Shown: piece by piece, positions 17,276 to 25,844 of the stretch
How the letters are laid out: each line of letters opens with the position of its first letter
Numbering within the stretch: the stretch's first letter is position 1
Assembly (NCBI RefSeq): GCF_004123905.1
Contig: NZ_MZXW01000041.1
Coordinates: 62,001 to 126,000, forward strand
Source: Bradyrhizobium betae
GTDB lineage: Bacteria > Pseudomonadota > Alphaproteobacteria > Rhizobiales > Xanthobacteraceae
Reading direction: 5' to 3'
DNA: 64,000 nt
The notes under the pieces: model-generated
Told to the model about the DNA's origin: nothing
Database searches by the model: none
The model's input: the letters and a program-made list of their open reading frames with translations, nothing else
Position numbers and translations under genes: made by a program

Positions 17276-17974
17276 ATGCTCGAACTTCTCTTCGCTGTCC
17301 TGGCCGGTGTCCTCACCATCGCCGCGCCCTGCACCTTGCCGATGTTGCCGATCCTGCTCGGTGCCTCGATCGGGCGTGCGGGACATTTGCGTCCCGCCAT
17401 GATCGCGCTCGGCTTCGTCGTCTCGTTCTCCGCAGTTGCCTTGCTGCTCGGCGCGCTCACGCGGCTGTTTGATTTTGATCCGAACGTGCTGCGCGAGGCC
17501 GCGTCGGTCCTGCTGATCGGCTTCGGCCTGCTGATGCTGTGGCCGGCGCCGTTCGAATGGCTGTCGATCCGGCTCAATGGCTGGCTCGATCTCGGCAATT
17601 CCGGCGCCACACAGCGCGAAGGCGCGCTCGGCGGGCTATTGCTCGGCACCACGCTCGGCTTGGTCTGGACGCCCTGCGCCGGCCCCGTGCTCGGCTCGAT
17701 CCTGACGCTGGTCGCGACCTCCAGGAATTTGGCCTGGGCCAGCGTGCTGCTGATCGCCTATGCGATCGGCGCCGCGATCCCGATGCTGGCGATCGCCTAT
17801 GGCGGACAGGCCGCGACCACGCGCGTGCGCAGCCTCGCCCGCATCTCGCCGCGGCTCCAGCAGGGCTTTGGTGTCGTCGTGATCGCCTTCGCGGTCGCCG
17901 CTTATTTCCAATACGACACGCTGATCGTGGCGTGGCTCACCGGCTTCTATCCCACCGGCCAGATCGGCCTGTGA
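17276..17974 (+). CDS. CcdA-type cytochrome c biogenesis / thiol-reductant transmembrane protein
   Basis: A 232-residue inner-membrane protein with about six helices. It carries the paired cysteines of the DsbD/CcdA family in APCTLPMLP (first helix) and TPCAGPVLG (fourth helix). These pass electrons from cytoplasmic thioredoxin to periplasmic thiol proteins. Two starts are possible, GTG 17252 and ATG 17276; neither has a strong ribosome site, and I prefer the ATG because it begins directly at the first helix. The next gene encodes a secreted thioredoxin-like protein, its probable partner. Confidence 0.88.
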   Translation: MLELLFAVLAGVLTIAAPCTLPMLPILLGASIGRAGHLRPAMIALGFVVSFSAVALLLGALTRLFDFDPNVLREAASVLLIGFGLLMLWPAPFEWLSIRLNGWLDLGNSGATQREGALGGLLLGTTLGLVWTPCAGPVLGSILTLVATSRNLAWASVLLIAYAIGAAIPMLAIAYGGQAATTRVRSLARISPRLQQGFGVVVIAFAVAAYFQYDTLIVAWLTGFYPTGQIGL

Positions 17975-18006
17975 TCAATCTGCATCTCAACCGGAGGACG
18001 ATTTCC

Positions 18007-18594
18007 ATGACTTTCAAACTGCTCGCCGTCTCCGCCGCATTGATCGGCATCGCCGTGACAGGCGCCGTCATCCCCGGCATCTGCGACGAGGCTGCGCGCG
18101 CAACGCCCGTCGTCAGCGCCGCCGCAGCGCCGATCCATGTCGCCGCCGCGAGCCAGCAGGCCGCCCCCGACTTCACCGGCATCAGCAACTGGTTCAACTC
18201 AAAACCGCTCAACATCGCCGACCTCCGCGGCAAGGTCGTGCTGGTCGATTTCTGGACCTATGGCTGCGTCAACTGCGTCAACACGCTGCCGCACGTCACC
18301 GAGCTCTACGCAAAATACCGGGATAAGGGCCTGGTCGTGGTCGGCGTGCACACGCCGGAATTCCCGTTCGAGCGCTCCGCCTCCAACGTGCAGGCCGCAC
18401 TGAAGCGCCACGGCATCACCTATCCGGTGGCGCAGGACAATGATTCCAAGACCTGGGATGCCTACAGCAACCGATATTGGCCGGCGCAATATATCATCGA
18501 CCAGAACGGCAAGATCGTGTTCCAGCACGAAGGCGAAGGCCGCTACGACGAGATCGACCGCACCGTGGCAAAGCTGCTGAACGCCAGCAGCTGA
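18007..18594 (+). CDS. Periplasmic thioredoxin-like (TlpA/DipZ C-terminal type) protein
   Basis: A 195-residue exported thiol protein. A signal peptide or anchor covers roughly residues 1-22. The redox motif is CVNC in WTYGCVNCVNTLPH, the variant seen in DipZ-like thioredoxins. GVHTPEFPFER and the cis-proline region WPAQYIIDQNGKIV support the fold. GGAGGA lies before the ATG at 18007. It follows the CcdA-like gene by 32 bases, so the pair forms a split version of the two-domain DipZ system. It likely reduces or protects periplasmic thiols, possibly for cytochrome c maturation. Confidence 0.88.
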   Translation: MTFKLLAVSAALIGIAVTGAVIPGICDEAARATPVVSAAAAPIHVAAASQQAAPDFTGISNWFNSKPLNIADLRGKVVLVDFWTYGCVNCVNTLPHVTELYAKYRDKGLVVVGVHTPEFPFERSASNVQAALKRHGITYPVAQDNDSKTWDAYSNRYWPAQYIIDQNGKIVFQHEGEGRYDEIDRTVAKLLNASS

Positions 18595-18610
18595 TGCTGC
18601 CGGACGTCCG

Positions 18611-19648
18611 ATGTTGCTTGACTCCACGGACCCGTCCGTGGAGTTTCGCGGCGACGAAAATCAGCCGCCCGCAATGGACGACGCCCCCACCAGCACCGAC
18701 ATCCGCCTTCGTGAAGGCGCCTCAATCGCGCAGCGGCTGGTCATGTCCGGCTTTGCGGCGGCGGTGGCGCTGTGCTTCACGCCGGGCCTGTTCACGCACG
18801 ACACCCTGGAAATCATCATCTCCGTGGTCGCGCTGCTCGTGGGCGCAGGGTTCGTCGTCGGCATCATGCTGGCGCCGGCGGTGGTATGGATCATCACGCC
18901 GAATGAGATCCTGATCGGGCGGCAAAGTCCGTTCGGAAAGCTCCGCACGCGGATCGTCACGAAAGACGACATCACGGGATTGCAGGTTCCCGGCAGCAAG
19001 CGGGTGAAGGCCCGCTTTCAACTTGTTTTCACGCTCGCGTCAGGGGAGCGCCTGACGTCCCCGCCGATCGCCGACGTCACCCATGTTCGCGACACCGTGG
19101 CCCGGATCGCCGCGCAATTCGAGGTTCCCAATTTCGAGGAGCCGGTCAATCCGCTCGATGCCAGCAATCCCGAGATGCATCTTGGCGAGCCGCTCGAGGC
19201 GTTTTCCGCGCGCGACATCAGGATCGTCGCGCTGATCGCCGTCGCCTTGTCCGCCGTGCCCTACGCCTACAAGCTCTGGCGCGGATGGCCACCGAGCCAC
19301 GTCGACATCCTGCTGCTGCCGCTCGGGGCGCTCGCTGCGTTCGCGGTTTACAGATACGCCAACCTCGTGACCGGCGCCTTCTGGATCATCCGCGAGAGCG
19401 ATATCCGCGTCGAACGCCTGTGGGGCGACGGCACGCCGCGTGCCGACCATATCGAGGGGCGCGAGGTGAAGACGATCACTGTCGACCGCCGGGGCCGGTC
19501 CGAGGACGAGCATTGCATCGTCACGATCCGCCTGCGCTCAGGGCGACGGTTTCGCAGCCCCCGGATCGGTTCGCGGCTGGAGGCCCGCGCCGTGGGGACG
19601 GAGATTGTCCGGCGGCTCGGGATCGCGGCGGAGAGCAACAAGATCTAG
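18611..19648 (+). CDS. Membrane protein of unknown function
   Basis: Up to 345 residues; I do not recognise the family. Hydrophobic helices occur near residues 45-65, 70-95, 205-220 and 230-247, arranged as two hairpins. Each pair is followed by a soluble beta-rich segment resembling a bacterial PH-like domain (IITPNEILIGRQSPFGKLRTRIV and WIIRESDIRVERLW). That internal duplication is the clearest feature. The start is uncertain: ATG 18611 would place a 24-base palindrome inside the gene, while ATG 18674 (MDDAPTSTD) would leave it outside and still keep all helices. It follows the thioredoxin-like gene closely and may share its transcript. Confidence 0.7.
   Translation: MLLDSTDPSVEFRGDENQPPAMDDAPTSTDIRLREGASIAQRLVMSGFAAAVALCFTPGLFTHDTLEIIISVVALLVGAGFVVGIMLAPAVVWIITPNEILIGRQSPFGKLRTRIVTKDDITGLQVPGSKRVKARFQLVFTLASGERLTSPPIADVTHVRDTVARIAAQFEVPNFEEPVNPLDASNPEMHLGEPLEAFSARDIRIVALIAVALSAVPYAYKLWRGWPPSHVDILLLPLGALAAFAVYRYANLVTGAFWIIRESDIRVERLWGDGTPRADHIEGREVKTITVDRRGRSEDEHCIVTIRLRSGRRFRSPRIGSRLEARAVGTEIVRRLGIAAESNKI
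18621..18644. other. Near-perfect 24-base palindrome
   Basis: ACTCCACGGAC is followed two bases later by its inverse and then TTTCGCG. It could be a weak terminator for the ccdA-thioredoxin pair or an operator. It argues for the later start (18674) of the membrane-protein gene. Confidence 0.45.
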
Positions 19649-19666
19649 GTCCGACTGCTTCCACAT

Positions 19667-19752
19667 CGTCATGGCCGGGCTTGTCCCGGCCATCCACGGC
19701 CTTTGATGCCGCACTAAGCACGTGGATGCCCGGGACAAGCCCGGGCATGACG
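19667..19752. repeat. Intergenic palindromic repeat, CGTCATGGCCGGGC family
   Basis: Starts CGTCATGGCCGGGCTTGTCC and ends GCCCGGGCATGACG, with the central segment also partly self-complementary. Copies of this family are at 27092-27178 and 53661-53735. Confidence 0.85.
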
Positions 19753-19971
19753 GCACCTGTGACTGCCGATGGCACCGCTGCCGCCCGGCGAGGATGTCGC
19801 CGACACTGCTTTTCGCGCCATCCCCTGTTTGTGGCATTGCCCGGCCTCGTCAAAAAACCATAGGCATTCTCGTGACATACCAGCCGGGCGCGCCATCAAC
19901 TTGCCATGAACATGCCCCTGAGATTTGATGGCTTTGAATGATTTGCGCTGTGGCAGCGGGGAGAGCTTGAA
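19753..19971. other. Gap before the L,D-transpeptidase gene
   Basis: About 220 bases with no supportable gene. It presumably holds the promoter for the L,D-transpeptidase. A run of moderately A/T-rich sequence at 19850-19950 is the likeliest site, but no clear hexamer pair could be assigned. Confidence 0.35.
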
Positions 19972-20565
19972 ATGACGGATTTTCGTCGCCTGACCGGGGC
20001 GTTCGTGGCTGCGATCGGCCTGATCCTGTCCGCACCACAAGCCATTGCCCAGCAGCCGGACCGCGGCGACGAGCCCGGCCTGGTCGCCGACGACAGCTAC
20101 CAGCTCGATCCGGAATGGCAGAAGCAGGTCGTGTACTACCGCACCACCGAGGCGCCCGGCACCATCATCATCTCGACCACCGAGCGTCACCTCTATCTGG
20201 TGCAGCCGGGCGGGCGCGCGATCCGCTACGGCATCGGCGTCGGCCGCGACGGCTTTCAGTGGCAGGGGCTGGTGAACATCACCAACAAGAAGGAATGGCC
20301 GGACTGGACGCCGCCATCGGAGATGATCCAGCGCCAGCCCTATCTGCCGCGCTTCATGGCCGGCGGCCCCGGCAATCCGCTCGGCGCCCGCGCCATGTAT
20401 CTCGGCACCACCGTCTACCGCATCCACGGCACCAACCGTCCCGACACGATCGGCACCAAGGTGTCCTCTGGCTGCTTCCGTCTCGTCAACAATGACGTCG
20501 CCGATCTCTACGATCGCGTCCCTGTCGGCACCAAGGTGGTGATCCGGCAGAAGCCTGAGCTCTGA
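19972..20565 (+). CDS. L,D-transpeptidase (YkuD domain)
   Basis: A 197-residue exported protein with a signal peptide ending near AIAQQPD. The YkuD catalytic motif is complete: YRIHGTNRPDTIG supplies the histidine and VSSGCFRL supplies the nucleophilic cysteine and arginine. GNPLGARAMYLG is the conserved preceding strand. Such enzymes make 3-3 peptidoglycan cross-links or attach outer-membrane proteins to the wall, which is common in rhizobia. It is a single-domain version with no LysM or PG-binding module. A small hairpin follows at 20580-20601. Confidence 0.93.
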   Translation: MTDFRRLTGAFVAAIGLILSAPQAIAQQPDRGDEPGLVADDSYQLDPEWQKQVVYYRTTEAPGTIIISTTERHLYLVQPGGRAIRYGIGVGRDGFQWQGLVNITNKKEWPDWTPPSEMIQRQPYLPRFMAGGPGNPLGARAMYLGTTVYRIHGTNRPDTIGTKVSSGCFRLVNNDVADLYDRVPVGTKVVIRQKPEL

Positions 20566-20579
20566 TCATTATCCCTCGG

Positions 20580-20601
20580 GCATGATCTCCAGGGATCATG
20601 C
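20580..20601. other. Short hairpin after the transpeptidase gene
   Basis: GCATGATC and GATCATGC are separated by six bases, 15 bases past the stop. It may act as a transcript-end hairpin. The arms resemble the GCATGATC ends of the repeat at 27263-27307. Confidence 0.5.
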
Positions 20602-20643
20602 TCCTCTCCCAAATTCCTTTTCCCGATTTTTCGAGAGAGTAAC

Positions 20644-21684
20644 ATGATGCGCACATTTCGAGGCGGCCTGCTGATCGGGCTCGCGGTTGCCGTGCTGGTC
20701 GGCGTCCTCGCGGTGATCTACGAGTTCTACGACACCCGCACGCTGAAGCGCACCGTGCGCCGCGGCGAGGTGCTGTGCGGCGTCAACAAGGGCCTGCCGG
20801 GCTTCTCGATTCCCGACGACAAGGGCAACTGGACCGGCTTCGACGTGGATTTCTGCCGCGCGGTGGCAGCGGCGATCTTCAACGATCCGAGCAAGGCGCG
20901 CTTCGTTCCGCTCGACGCCAGTGAGCGCTTCAAGGAATTGCAGAGCCGCAAAGTCGACATCCTCTCGCGCAACTCGACCTGGAGCATGGCGCGCGAGCTC
21001 GACTACGACCTCTATTTCCCCGCGGTCGCCTATTACGACGGCGCTGGCTTCATGCTGCCGCGCGCGCGCAACAAGGAGACCTCGCTGGATCTGAACGGCA
21101 GCAAGGTCTGCGTTCAGGCCGGCACCACGACGCTGCTCAACGTCGCCGATTACTTCCGTGCCAACAACATGAAGTATGAAGAGGTGAAGTTCGACAAGCT
21201 GGATGACGTCGTGAAGGCCTACGACACCGGCAAGTGCGACACGCTCTCCGCCGACGTCTCCCAGCTCTACGCGCTGCGGCTGAACCTGTCGAAGCCCGGC
21301 GACCACATGATCCTGCCGGACATGATCTCCAAGGAGCCGCTCGCCCCCGTCGTGCGCCAGCGCGACGACGACTGGATGATGATCGTGAAGTGGACGCTCT
21401 ACGCCATGATCAACGCGGAAGAGCTCGGCGTCACCTCGGAGAACATCGACGAGGCGCTGAAGTCGAAGAAGCCGGACGTGATGCGGCTGGTCGGCACCGA
21501 AGGCAATTACGGCGAGCAGCTCGGCCTCACCAAGGACTGGGTCGTCCGCGTCATCCGCAGCGTCGGCAATTACGGCGAGATGTACGAGCGCAATATCGGC
21601 GAGAAGTCCAAGCTGAAGATCCCGCGCGGGATGAACCAGCTGTGGAACGCCGGTGGCGTGCAGTATGCGCCACCGATGAGGTAA
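20644..21684 (+). CDS. General amino-acid ABC transporter substrate-binding protein (AapJ type), orphan
   Basis: A 346-residue family 3 solute receptor resembling AapJ/BztA. An N-terminal hydrophobic segment (residues 9-27) precedes the start of the mature domain at VRRGEVLCGVNKGLPGFS. Typical stretches are WTGFDVDFCRAVAAAIF, LQSRKVDILSRNSTWSMARE and TEGNYGEQLGLTKDWVVRVI. Three or more cysteines match the AapJ pattern. The hydrophobic start retains YEFYDTRTLK after it, so it may stay as a membrane anchor. No permease or ATPase follows, so it is an orphan here. Confidence 0.88.
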   Translation: MMRTFRGGLLIGLAVAVLVGVLAVIYEFYDTRTLKRTVRRGEVLCGVNKGLPGFSIPDDKGNWTGFDVDFCRAVAAAIFNDPSKARFVPLDASERFKELQSRKVDILSRNSTWSMARELDYDLYFPAVAYYDGAGFMLPRARNKETSLDLNGSKVCVQAGTTTLLNVADYFRANNMKYEEVKFDKLDDVVKAYDTGKCDTLSADVSQLYALRLNLSKPGDHMILPDMISKEPLAPVVRQRDDDWMMIVKWTLYAMINAEELGVTSENIDEALKSKKPDVMRLVGTEGNYGEQLGLTKDWVVRVIRSVGNYGEMYERNIGEKSKLKIPRGMNQLWNAGGVQYAPPMR

Positions 21685-21699
21685 GACGGTCTAACCACC

Positions 21700-21847
21700 G
21701 TCATTGCGAGCCACCGGGTCCGCGCGAAGCGCGGCCCGATGACAGGCTCCGCGAAGCAATCCAGAATCCCTCCGCGGCGACGGTCTGGATTGCTTCGTCG
21801 CCAGCGCAAATTGCTTCGCAATTTTGTCGCGGGCTCCTCGCAATGAC
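21700..21847. repeat. Intergenic palindromic repeat, GTCATTGCGAGC family (long copy)
   Basis: Begins GTCATTGCGAGCCACC and ends TCCTCGCAATGAC, with inner arms GAAGCAATCCAGAATCC and GGATTGCTTC. It lies between convergent genes (amino-acid binding protein and acyl-CoA dehydrogenase). Confidence 0.85.
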
Positions 21848-21876
21848 GAGCTTGGGGCACGATCTCTCATCATTCT

Positions 21877-21974
21877 CGCCCGCGAAAGCGGGCGATCCAG
21901 TATTCCAGAGACGTCTGACTTATACGGAGAGGCCGCGGCGTACTAGGTCGCCCGGCCAAGCCGGGCGACGACAG
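21877..21974. repeat. Intergenic palindromic repeat, CGCCCGC...GGGCGACGAC type
   Basis: A separate element directly after the previous repeat. It holds two small hairpins, CGCCCGCGAAAGCGGGCG and CGCCCGGCCAAGCCGGGCG, at its two ends, flanking a less structured middle. Two different repeat types in tandem fill the whole 323-base gap between convergent genes. Confidence 0.7.
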
Positions 21975-22007
21975 CGGTGGGTTATCCGGCGCGACTGCAC
22001 CCCAGCC

Positions 22008-23147
22008 TCAATACCCCCGCGCGCGCGCCAGCTGCTCGGTGTGGTAATTCGCGTCGCCGAACAATTCCTCGCAGACCCGTGCGCGCTTCATGAAGAAGCC
22101 GATGTCGAACTGGTCGGTCATGCCCATGCCGCCATGCATCTGCACGCCCTCCTGCACCGCGCGGGTGGCGGTGGTGCCGGCGCGGGCTTTTGCGACCGCG
22201 ACGGCTGACGCCGCCTTGGCAACGTCCGCATCCAGCGCCTGCAGCGCCTTCATGGTGGCGGCGCGGGTGATCTCGATGTCGACATAGAGCTCGGCAGCGC
22301 GGTGCTGCAACGCCTGGAATTCGCCGATCAACTTGCCGAACTGTTTTCTGTTCTTGAGGTACTCGACGGTGCGGTCGAAGACTTCCTCGCTCAAGCCGAC
22401 CATTTCGGCAGCGACTGCGCCGCGGCCGATGTCGAGCACGCCATCGAGCAGGGCTACACCCTGATCGACCTCGCCGAGCACGCTGTCGGCGGTGACCTCG
22501 ACATTGGCCAACTCGATCCGCGCCGCATTGTGCGCGTCGACCATGATGGTGCGCTCGACCGCAACGCCCTTGGCCTTGGGGTTCACCAGGAACAGCGTCA
22601 GCCCCTCGCGCTCGCCGGCCGAGCCCGCGGTCCGCGCGGCGACGATGAAGAGATCGGCAACGTGGCCGTCGACGACCAGCGCCTTGGCGCCGGACAATTT
22701 AAAACCGTTGCCGGCGCGCACGGCCTGCAGGCTGGTCTGGAGCGGGCGATGCTTGGCGCCCTCATCGATCGCGAGCGTCGCGAGCAGCGAGCCGTTGGAA
22801 ATCTTCGGCAGATATTCTGCCCTCTGCGCCGTATTGCCGCCGCGGTTCAAGGCCGAGGCCGCGACCACGCTGGTGGCGAGGAACGGCGACGGCATCAAGG
22901 TGCGGCCGATCTCCTCCATCACGATTCCGGCCTCCATGAAGCCGAGGCCAGAACCGCCGAACTCTTCCGGCACCAGCAGGCCGGCAAAGCCCATCTCGGC
23001 AAAGGAGTGCCAGAGTTCTTTCGAGAAGCCGGTGGGATCCTTGCTGTCGCGCAAGCCGCGCAGGTGCGACACCGGCGCCTTGTCGCTGATCAGCCCGCGC
23101 GCGCTGTCGCGGAGCATCGATTGTTCTTCGGTGAGGACGAGGGCCAT
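22008..23147 (-). CDS. Acyl-CoA dehydrogenase
   Basis: A 379-residue flavoenzyme oxidising an acyl-CoA at the alpha-beta bond. The three ACAD domains are visible: an alpha-helical N-terminus (MALVLTEEQSMLRDSARGLISDKAP) and a beta domain with ALVVDGHVADLFIVAARTAGS. The C-terminal helical domain has FGKLIGEFQALQHRAAELYVDIEITRAA and the FAD/dimer segment QMHGGMGMTDQFDIGFFMKRA. It sits 86 bases downstream of a second, frameshifted acyl-CoA dehydrogenase on the same strand. Such pairs often form heteromeric dehydrogenases for sterol-like or branched substrates. The exact substrate is unknown. Confidence 0.92.
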   Translation of the reverse strand: MALVLTEEQSMLRDSARGLISDKAPVSHLRGLRDSKDPTGFSKELWHSFAEMGFAGLLVPEEFGGSGLGFMEAGIVMEEIGRTLMPSPFLATSVVAASALNRGGNTAQRAEYLPKISNGSLLATLAIDEGAKHRPLQTSLQAVRAGNGFKLSGAKALVVDGHVADLFIVAARTAGSAGEREGLTLFLVNPKAKGVAVERTIMVDAHNAARIELANVEVTADSVLGEVDQGVALLDGVLDIGRGAVAAEMVGLSEEVFDRTVEYLKNRKQFGKLIGEFQALQHRAAELYVDIEITRAATMKALQALDADVAKAASAVAVAKARAGTTATRAVQEGVQMHGGMGMTDQFDIGFFMKRARVCEELFGDANYHTEQLARARGY

Positions 23148-23232
23148 GGTGTTCAGTCTCTAACGTCTAGCGAAATGCAATTTGGTTGATGTCATTTCGG
23201 GGCGATGCGCAGCATCGAACCCGGAAAGACGG

Positions 23233-24446
23233 TTACGCCCCCGGCAAATCCAGGATGCGCTTGGCGACGATGCCGAGCATCACCTCCGTGGTGCCGCCCT
23301 CGATCGAGTTGGCCTTGGTGCGCAGCCAGGCGCGCGGGCGGGCGCCTTGCCGCGAGCGTTCGCTCTCCCATTCCAGCGCATCGACGCCGCCCGCCGACAT
23401 CAGGATCTCGTAGCGGCGCTTGTTGAGCTCGGTGCCGTAATATTTCATCGCCGACGAGAATGCAGGATGCGCTTGTCCTGCCTTGGCGAGATCGACGGCG
23501 CGCTCGGCACAGGCCGCAAGTGCTGCTTCATCGACATCGAAGCTGGCGATCCGGCCGCGCACATCGAGTCATCGAGCTTGCCTTGCGCATCCGAGCCGAT
23601 GGAGTCGGCCGCGATCTGGCCGAGCGGACGGCCAACGCCGCGCTCGCCCATGCCCGAGATCATCGCGCGCTCGTGCTGGAGCAGATATTTTGCGACGTCC
23701 CAGCCGCGGTTGACGGTGCCGACCACATGCGATTTCGGCACGCGGACGCCGTCGAAGAAGGTTTCGCAGAATGGCGAATAGCCAGAGATCAAGAGGATCG
23801 GCTTGGTCGTCACGCCCTTCGAGGTCATGTCGAACAGGATGAAGCTGATGCCGTCGTGCTTCTTCGCAGCCGAGTCGGTGCGGACCAGACAGAAGATCCA
23901 GTCGGCGTGGTTGGCGTAGGAGGTCCAGATCTTCGAGCCCGTGATGATGAAATCGTCGCCGTCGCTTTCGGCGCGGGTTTGGAGCGAAGCGAGATCGGAG
24001 CCCGCGTTCGGCTCGGAATAGCCCTGGCACCAGCGAATGAGCCCCGCCGCGATCTTCGGCAGATGCTCCTTCTTCTGCGCCTCATTGCCGTATTTCAGCA
24101 GCGCCGGCCCGAGCATCCAGATGCCAAAGCTCGACAGCGGCGGACGCGCGCCGATCTTCGCCATCTCTGCGCGCAACACCTTGTGCTCGGCGGCGCTCAG
24201 GCCACCACCGCCATATTCTTTCGGCCAGTCCGGCACGGTCCAGCCCTTGTCGCGCATGCGCTCGAACCAGATGCGCTGCGGCTCGGAGGCGAATTTCGCA
24301 TTGCGTCCGCCCCAGAATACGTCGGCGTCCGACGTCGCGGGCTTGCGCATCTCCGGCGGGCAATTGGCTTCCAGCCAGGCGCGCGTCTCGGTGCGGAATT
24401 GTTCGAGATCCACCGTCTCAGTGTCGCTGGTCTTCGAGTCCGTCAT
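23233..24446 (-). pseudogene. Acyl-CoA dehydrogenase disrupted by a one-base frameshift
   Basis: The N-terminal 290 or so residues read in one frame from ATG 24446 (MTDSKTSDTETVDLEQFRTETRAWLEANCPPEM through GQIAADSIGSDAQGKLDDSM). The C-terminal part reads in another frame (RGRIASFDVDEAALAACAERAVDLAKAGQ to ILDLPGA, stop at 23233). Adding one base at about 23562, where the coding strand reads GATGTGCGC instead of an expected GATGGTGCGC, joins them into a normal protein of about 404 residues. The joined protein has all ACAD domains, including GWDVAKYLLQHERAMISG and SIEGGTTEVMLGIVAKRIL. It is either a real recent mutation or a sequencing error; the otherwise intact reading favours one of these over long-standing decay. 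Confidence 0.85.
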
Positions 24447-24585
24447 TGGTCGTTTCCATCAATCATAACAGGCTTGTTGGACGCGACTCTGAGCCATCGC
24501 CCCGTGGAATTCAACCACTTCCGTTGGTCGCATTCGGCTATAGTCGCCACCACGACGGTGCTTGAAAAACAAAGAGGAAACGCGA

Positions 24586-25131
24586 ATGCGCCTGAAACTT
24601 CTTTCGCCTGGCGAAATGAACGAGAGCCAGCGGCAGACCTATGACGAGTCGATTGCCGGCAAGCGCGGCAAGCCGCCGGCGCCGATGATGGCCTGGCTCA
24701 ACAGCCCCGACATGGCCCGTCATGCCACGCGGCTCGGCGAGGTGCTGCGCTACGACACGATCTTCCCCGCAAAACTTTCGGAGATCGCGATCCTGGTGAC
24801 GGCGCGGCACTGGACCGCGCACTACGAATGGTACGCGCATAAGCGCCTCGCGCTCGCCGGCGGCATGAAGCCCGAGATTATCGACGCGATCCGCGACCGC
24901 CGCACGCCTGACTTCGACGATCCCAAGGGAAAGATGATCTACGACGTCGCGAAGTCGCTGCATGAGGGGCACGGCGTCGAGAAGGGGCTCTATGATGAGG
25001 CGGTGAAAGTGCTCAGCGAGCGCGGCGTCGTCGAGGTGATTGGTCTCTGCGGCTATTACACGATGGTGTCGATGACGCTGAACACGTTTGAGTTCGAGCT
25101 GCCGGAGGGCGAGGTGCGCGAGTTGTCATAG
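24586..25131 (+). CDS. Carboxymuconolactone decarboxylase-family protein
   Basis: A 181-residue alpha-helical protein of the CMD/AhpD-like fold. The core stretch is LSEIAILVTARHWTAHYEWYAHKRLALAGGM, followed by VIGLCGYYTMVSMTLNTFE. The CxxC pair of the peroxidase-type AhpD members is absent; the only cysteine is in GLCGYY. It is therefore closer to decarboxylase-like or uncharacterised members. The ATG at 24586 was chosen because AGAGGAAA lies just before it. It diverges from the frameshifted acyl-CoA dehydrogenase and precedes a VOC protein, suggesting a small catabolic cluster. Confidence 0.85.
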   Translation: MRLKLLSPGEMNESQRQTYDESIAGKRGKPPAPMMAWLNSPDMARHATRLGEVLRYDTIFPAKLSEIAILVTARHWTAHYEWYAHKRLALAGGMKPEIIDAIRDRRTPDFDDPKGKMIYDVAKSLHEGHGVEKGLYDEAVKVLSERGVVEVIGLCGYYTMVSMTLNTFEFELPEGEVRELS

Positions 25132-25221
25132 TTGCGCATCCGGAAACGCTGGGTTTCGGGATAGGCCAGTAGCGCTGTCCCGACGCCCGACTTAAGTGGA
25201 GTTTGTCAACGGAGCAACACC

Positions 25222-25716
25222 ATGTCGCAAACATCAGCCGTCGCTGCCGGCACCAGGATCGGCCACGTCCACCTCAAGGTCGCCGATCTCGATCGCGCGC
25301 TCGGCTTCTATTGCGGCGTGCTCGGTTTCGAGCTGATGCAGCGGATGGGCTCGGGCGCGGCCTTCATTTCGGCCGGCGGCTACCACCACCACATCGGGCT
25401 CAACACCTGGGAGAGCAAGGGCGGCTCACCGCCGCCGCCGGGGACCACGGGACTGTTCCACACCGCGATCCTCTACCCGACGCGGCCGGCGCTGGCGGAT
25501 GCGCTGCATCGGGTGCTCACGGCGGGCATCGCGCTGGACGGCGCCAGCGACCACGGCGTCAGCGAGGCGCTGTACCTGCGCGATCCGGACCAGAACGGCG
25601 TAGAGCTGTATTGGGACAAACCGCGGGAGCAATGGCCGTTCGGGCCGGATGGCAAGCTCTCGATGTTCACGAAGCGGCTGGATGTTGAGGGGTTGTTGAA
25701 GCAGCGGGAGGCGTGA
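25222..25716 (+). CDS. VOC-family protein (glyoxalase/extradiol dioxygenase fold)
   Basis: A 164-residue protein with paired beta-alpha-beta modules. Metal-ligand positions typical of the family are seen in IGHVHLKVADLDRALGFY, GGYHHHIGLNTW, TGLFHTAILYP and RDPDQNGVELYWDKP. The pattern is closest to CatE-like small VOC proteins. A GGAG sequence precedes the ATG. It is likely a metal-dependent enzyme acting on a small ring or acyl compound, but the reaction cannot be stated. Confidence 0.87.
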   Translation: MSQTSAVAAGTRIGHVHLKVADLDRALGFYCGVLGFELMQRMGSGAAFISAGGYHHHIGLNTWESKGGSPPPPGTTGLFHTAILYPTRPALADALHRVLTAGIALDGASDHGVSEALYLRDPDQNGVELYWDKPREQWPFGPDGKLSMFTKRLDVEGLLKQREA

Positions 25717-25731
25717 TCTCCGCTCTCTCCT

Positions 25732-25818
25732 CGTCATTGCGAGCGCAGCGAAACAATCCAGAATCCCCTCGAGGAGACAGTCTGGGTTGCTTCGTCGCAA
25801 GGGCTCCTCACAATGACG
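25732..25818. repeat. Intergenic palindromic repeat, GTCATTGCGAGC family
   Basis: Starts CGTCATTGCGAGCGCAGCGA and ends CTCACAATGACG. It lies between the convergent VOC and MFS genes, 15 bases past the VOC stop. Confidence 0.82.
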
Positions 25819-25844
25819 GAGTGCGTTGAGACGCCGCTGCGTCT

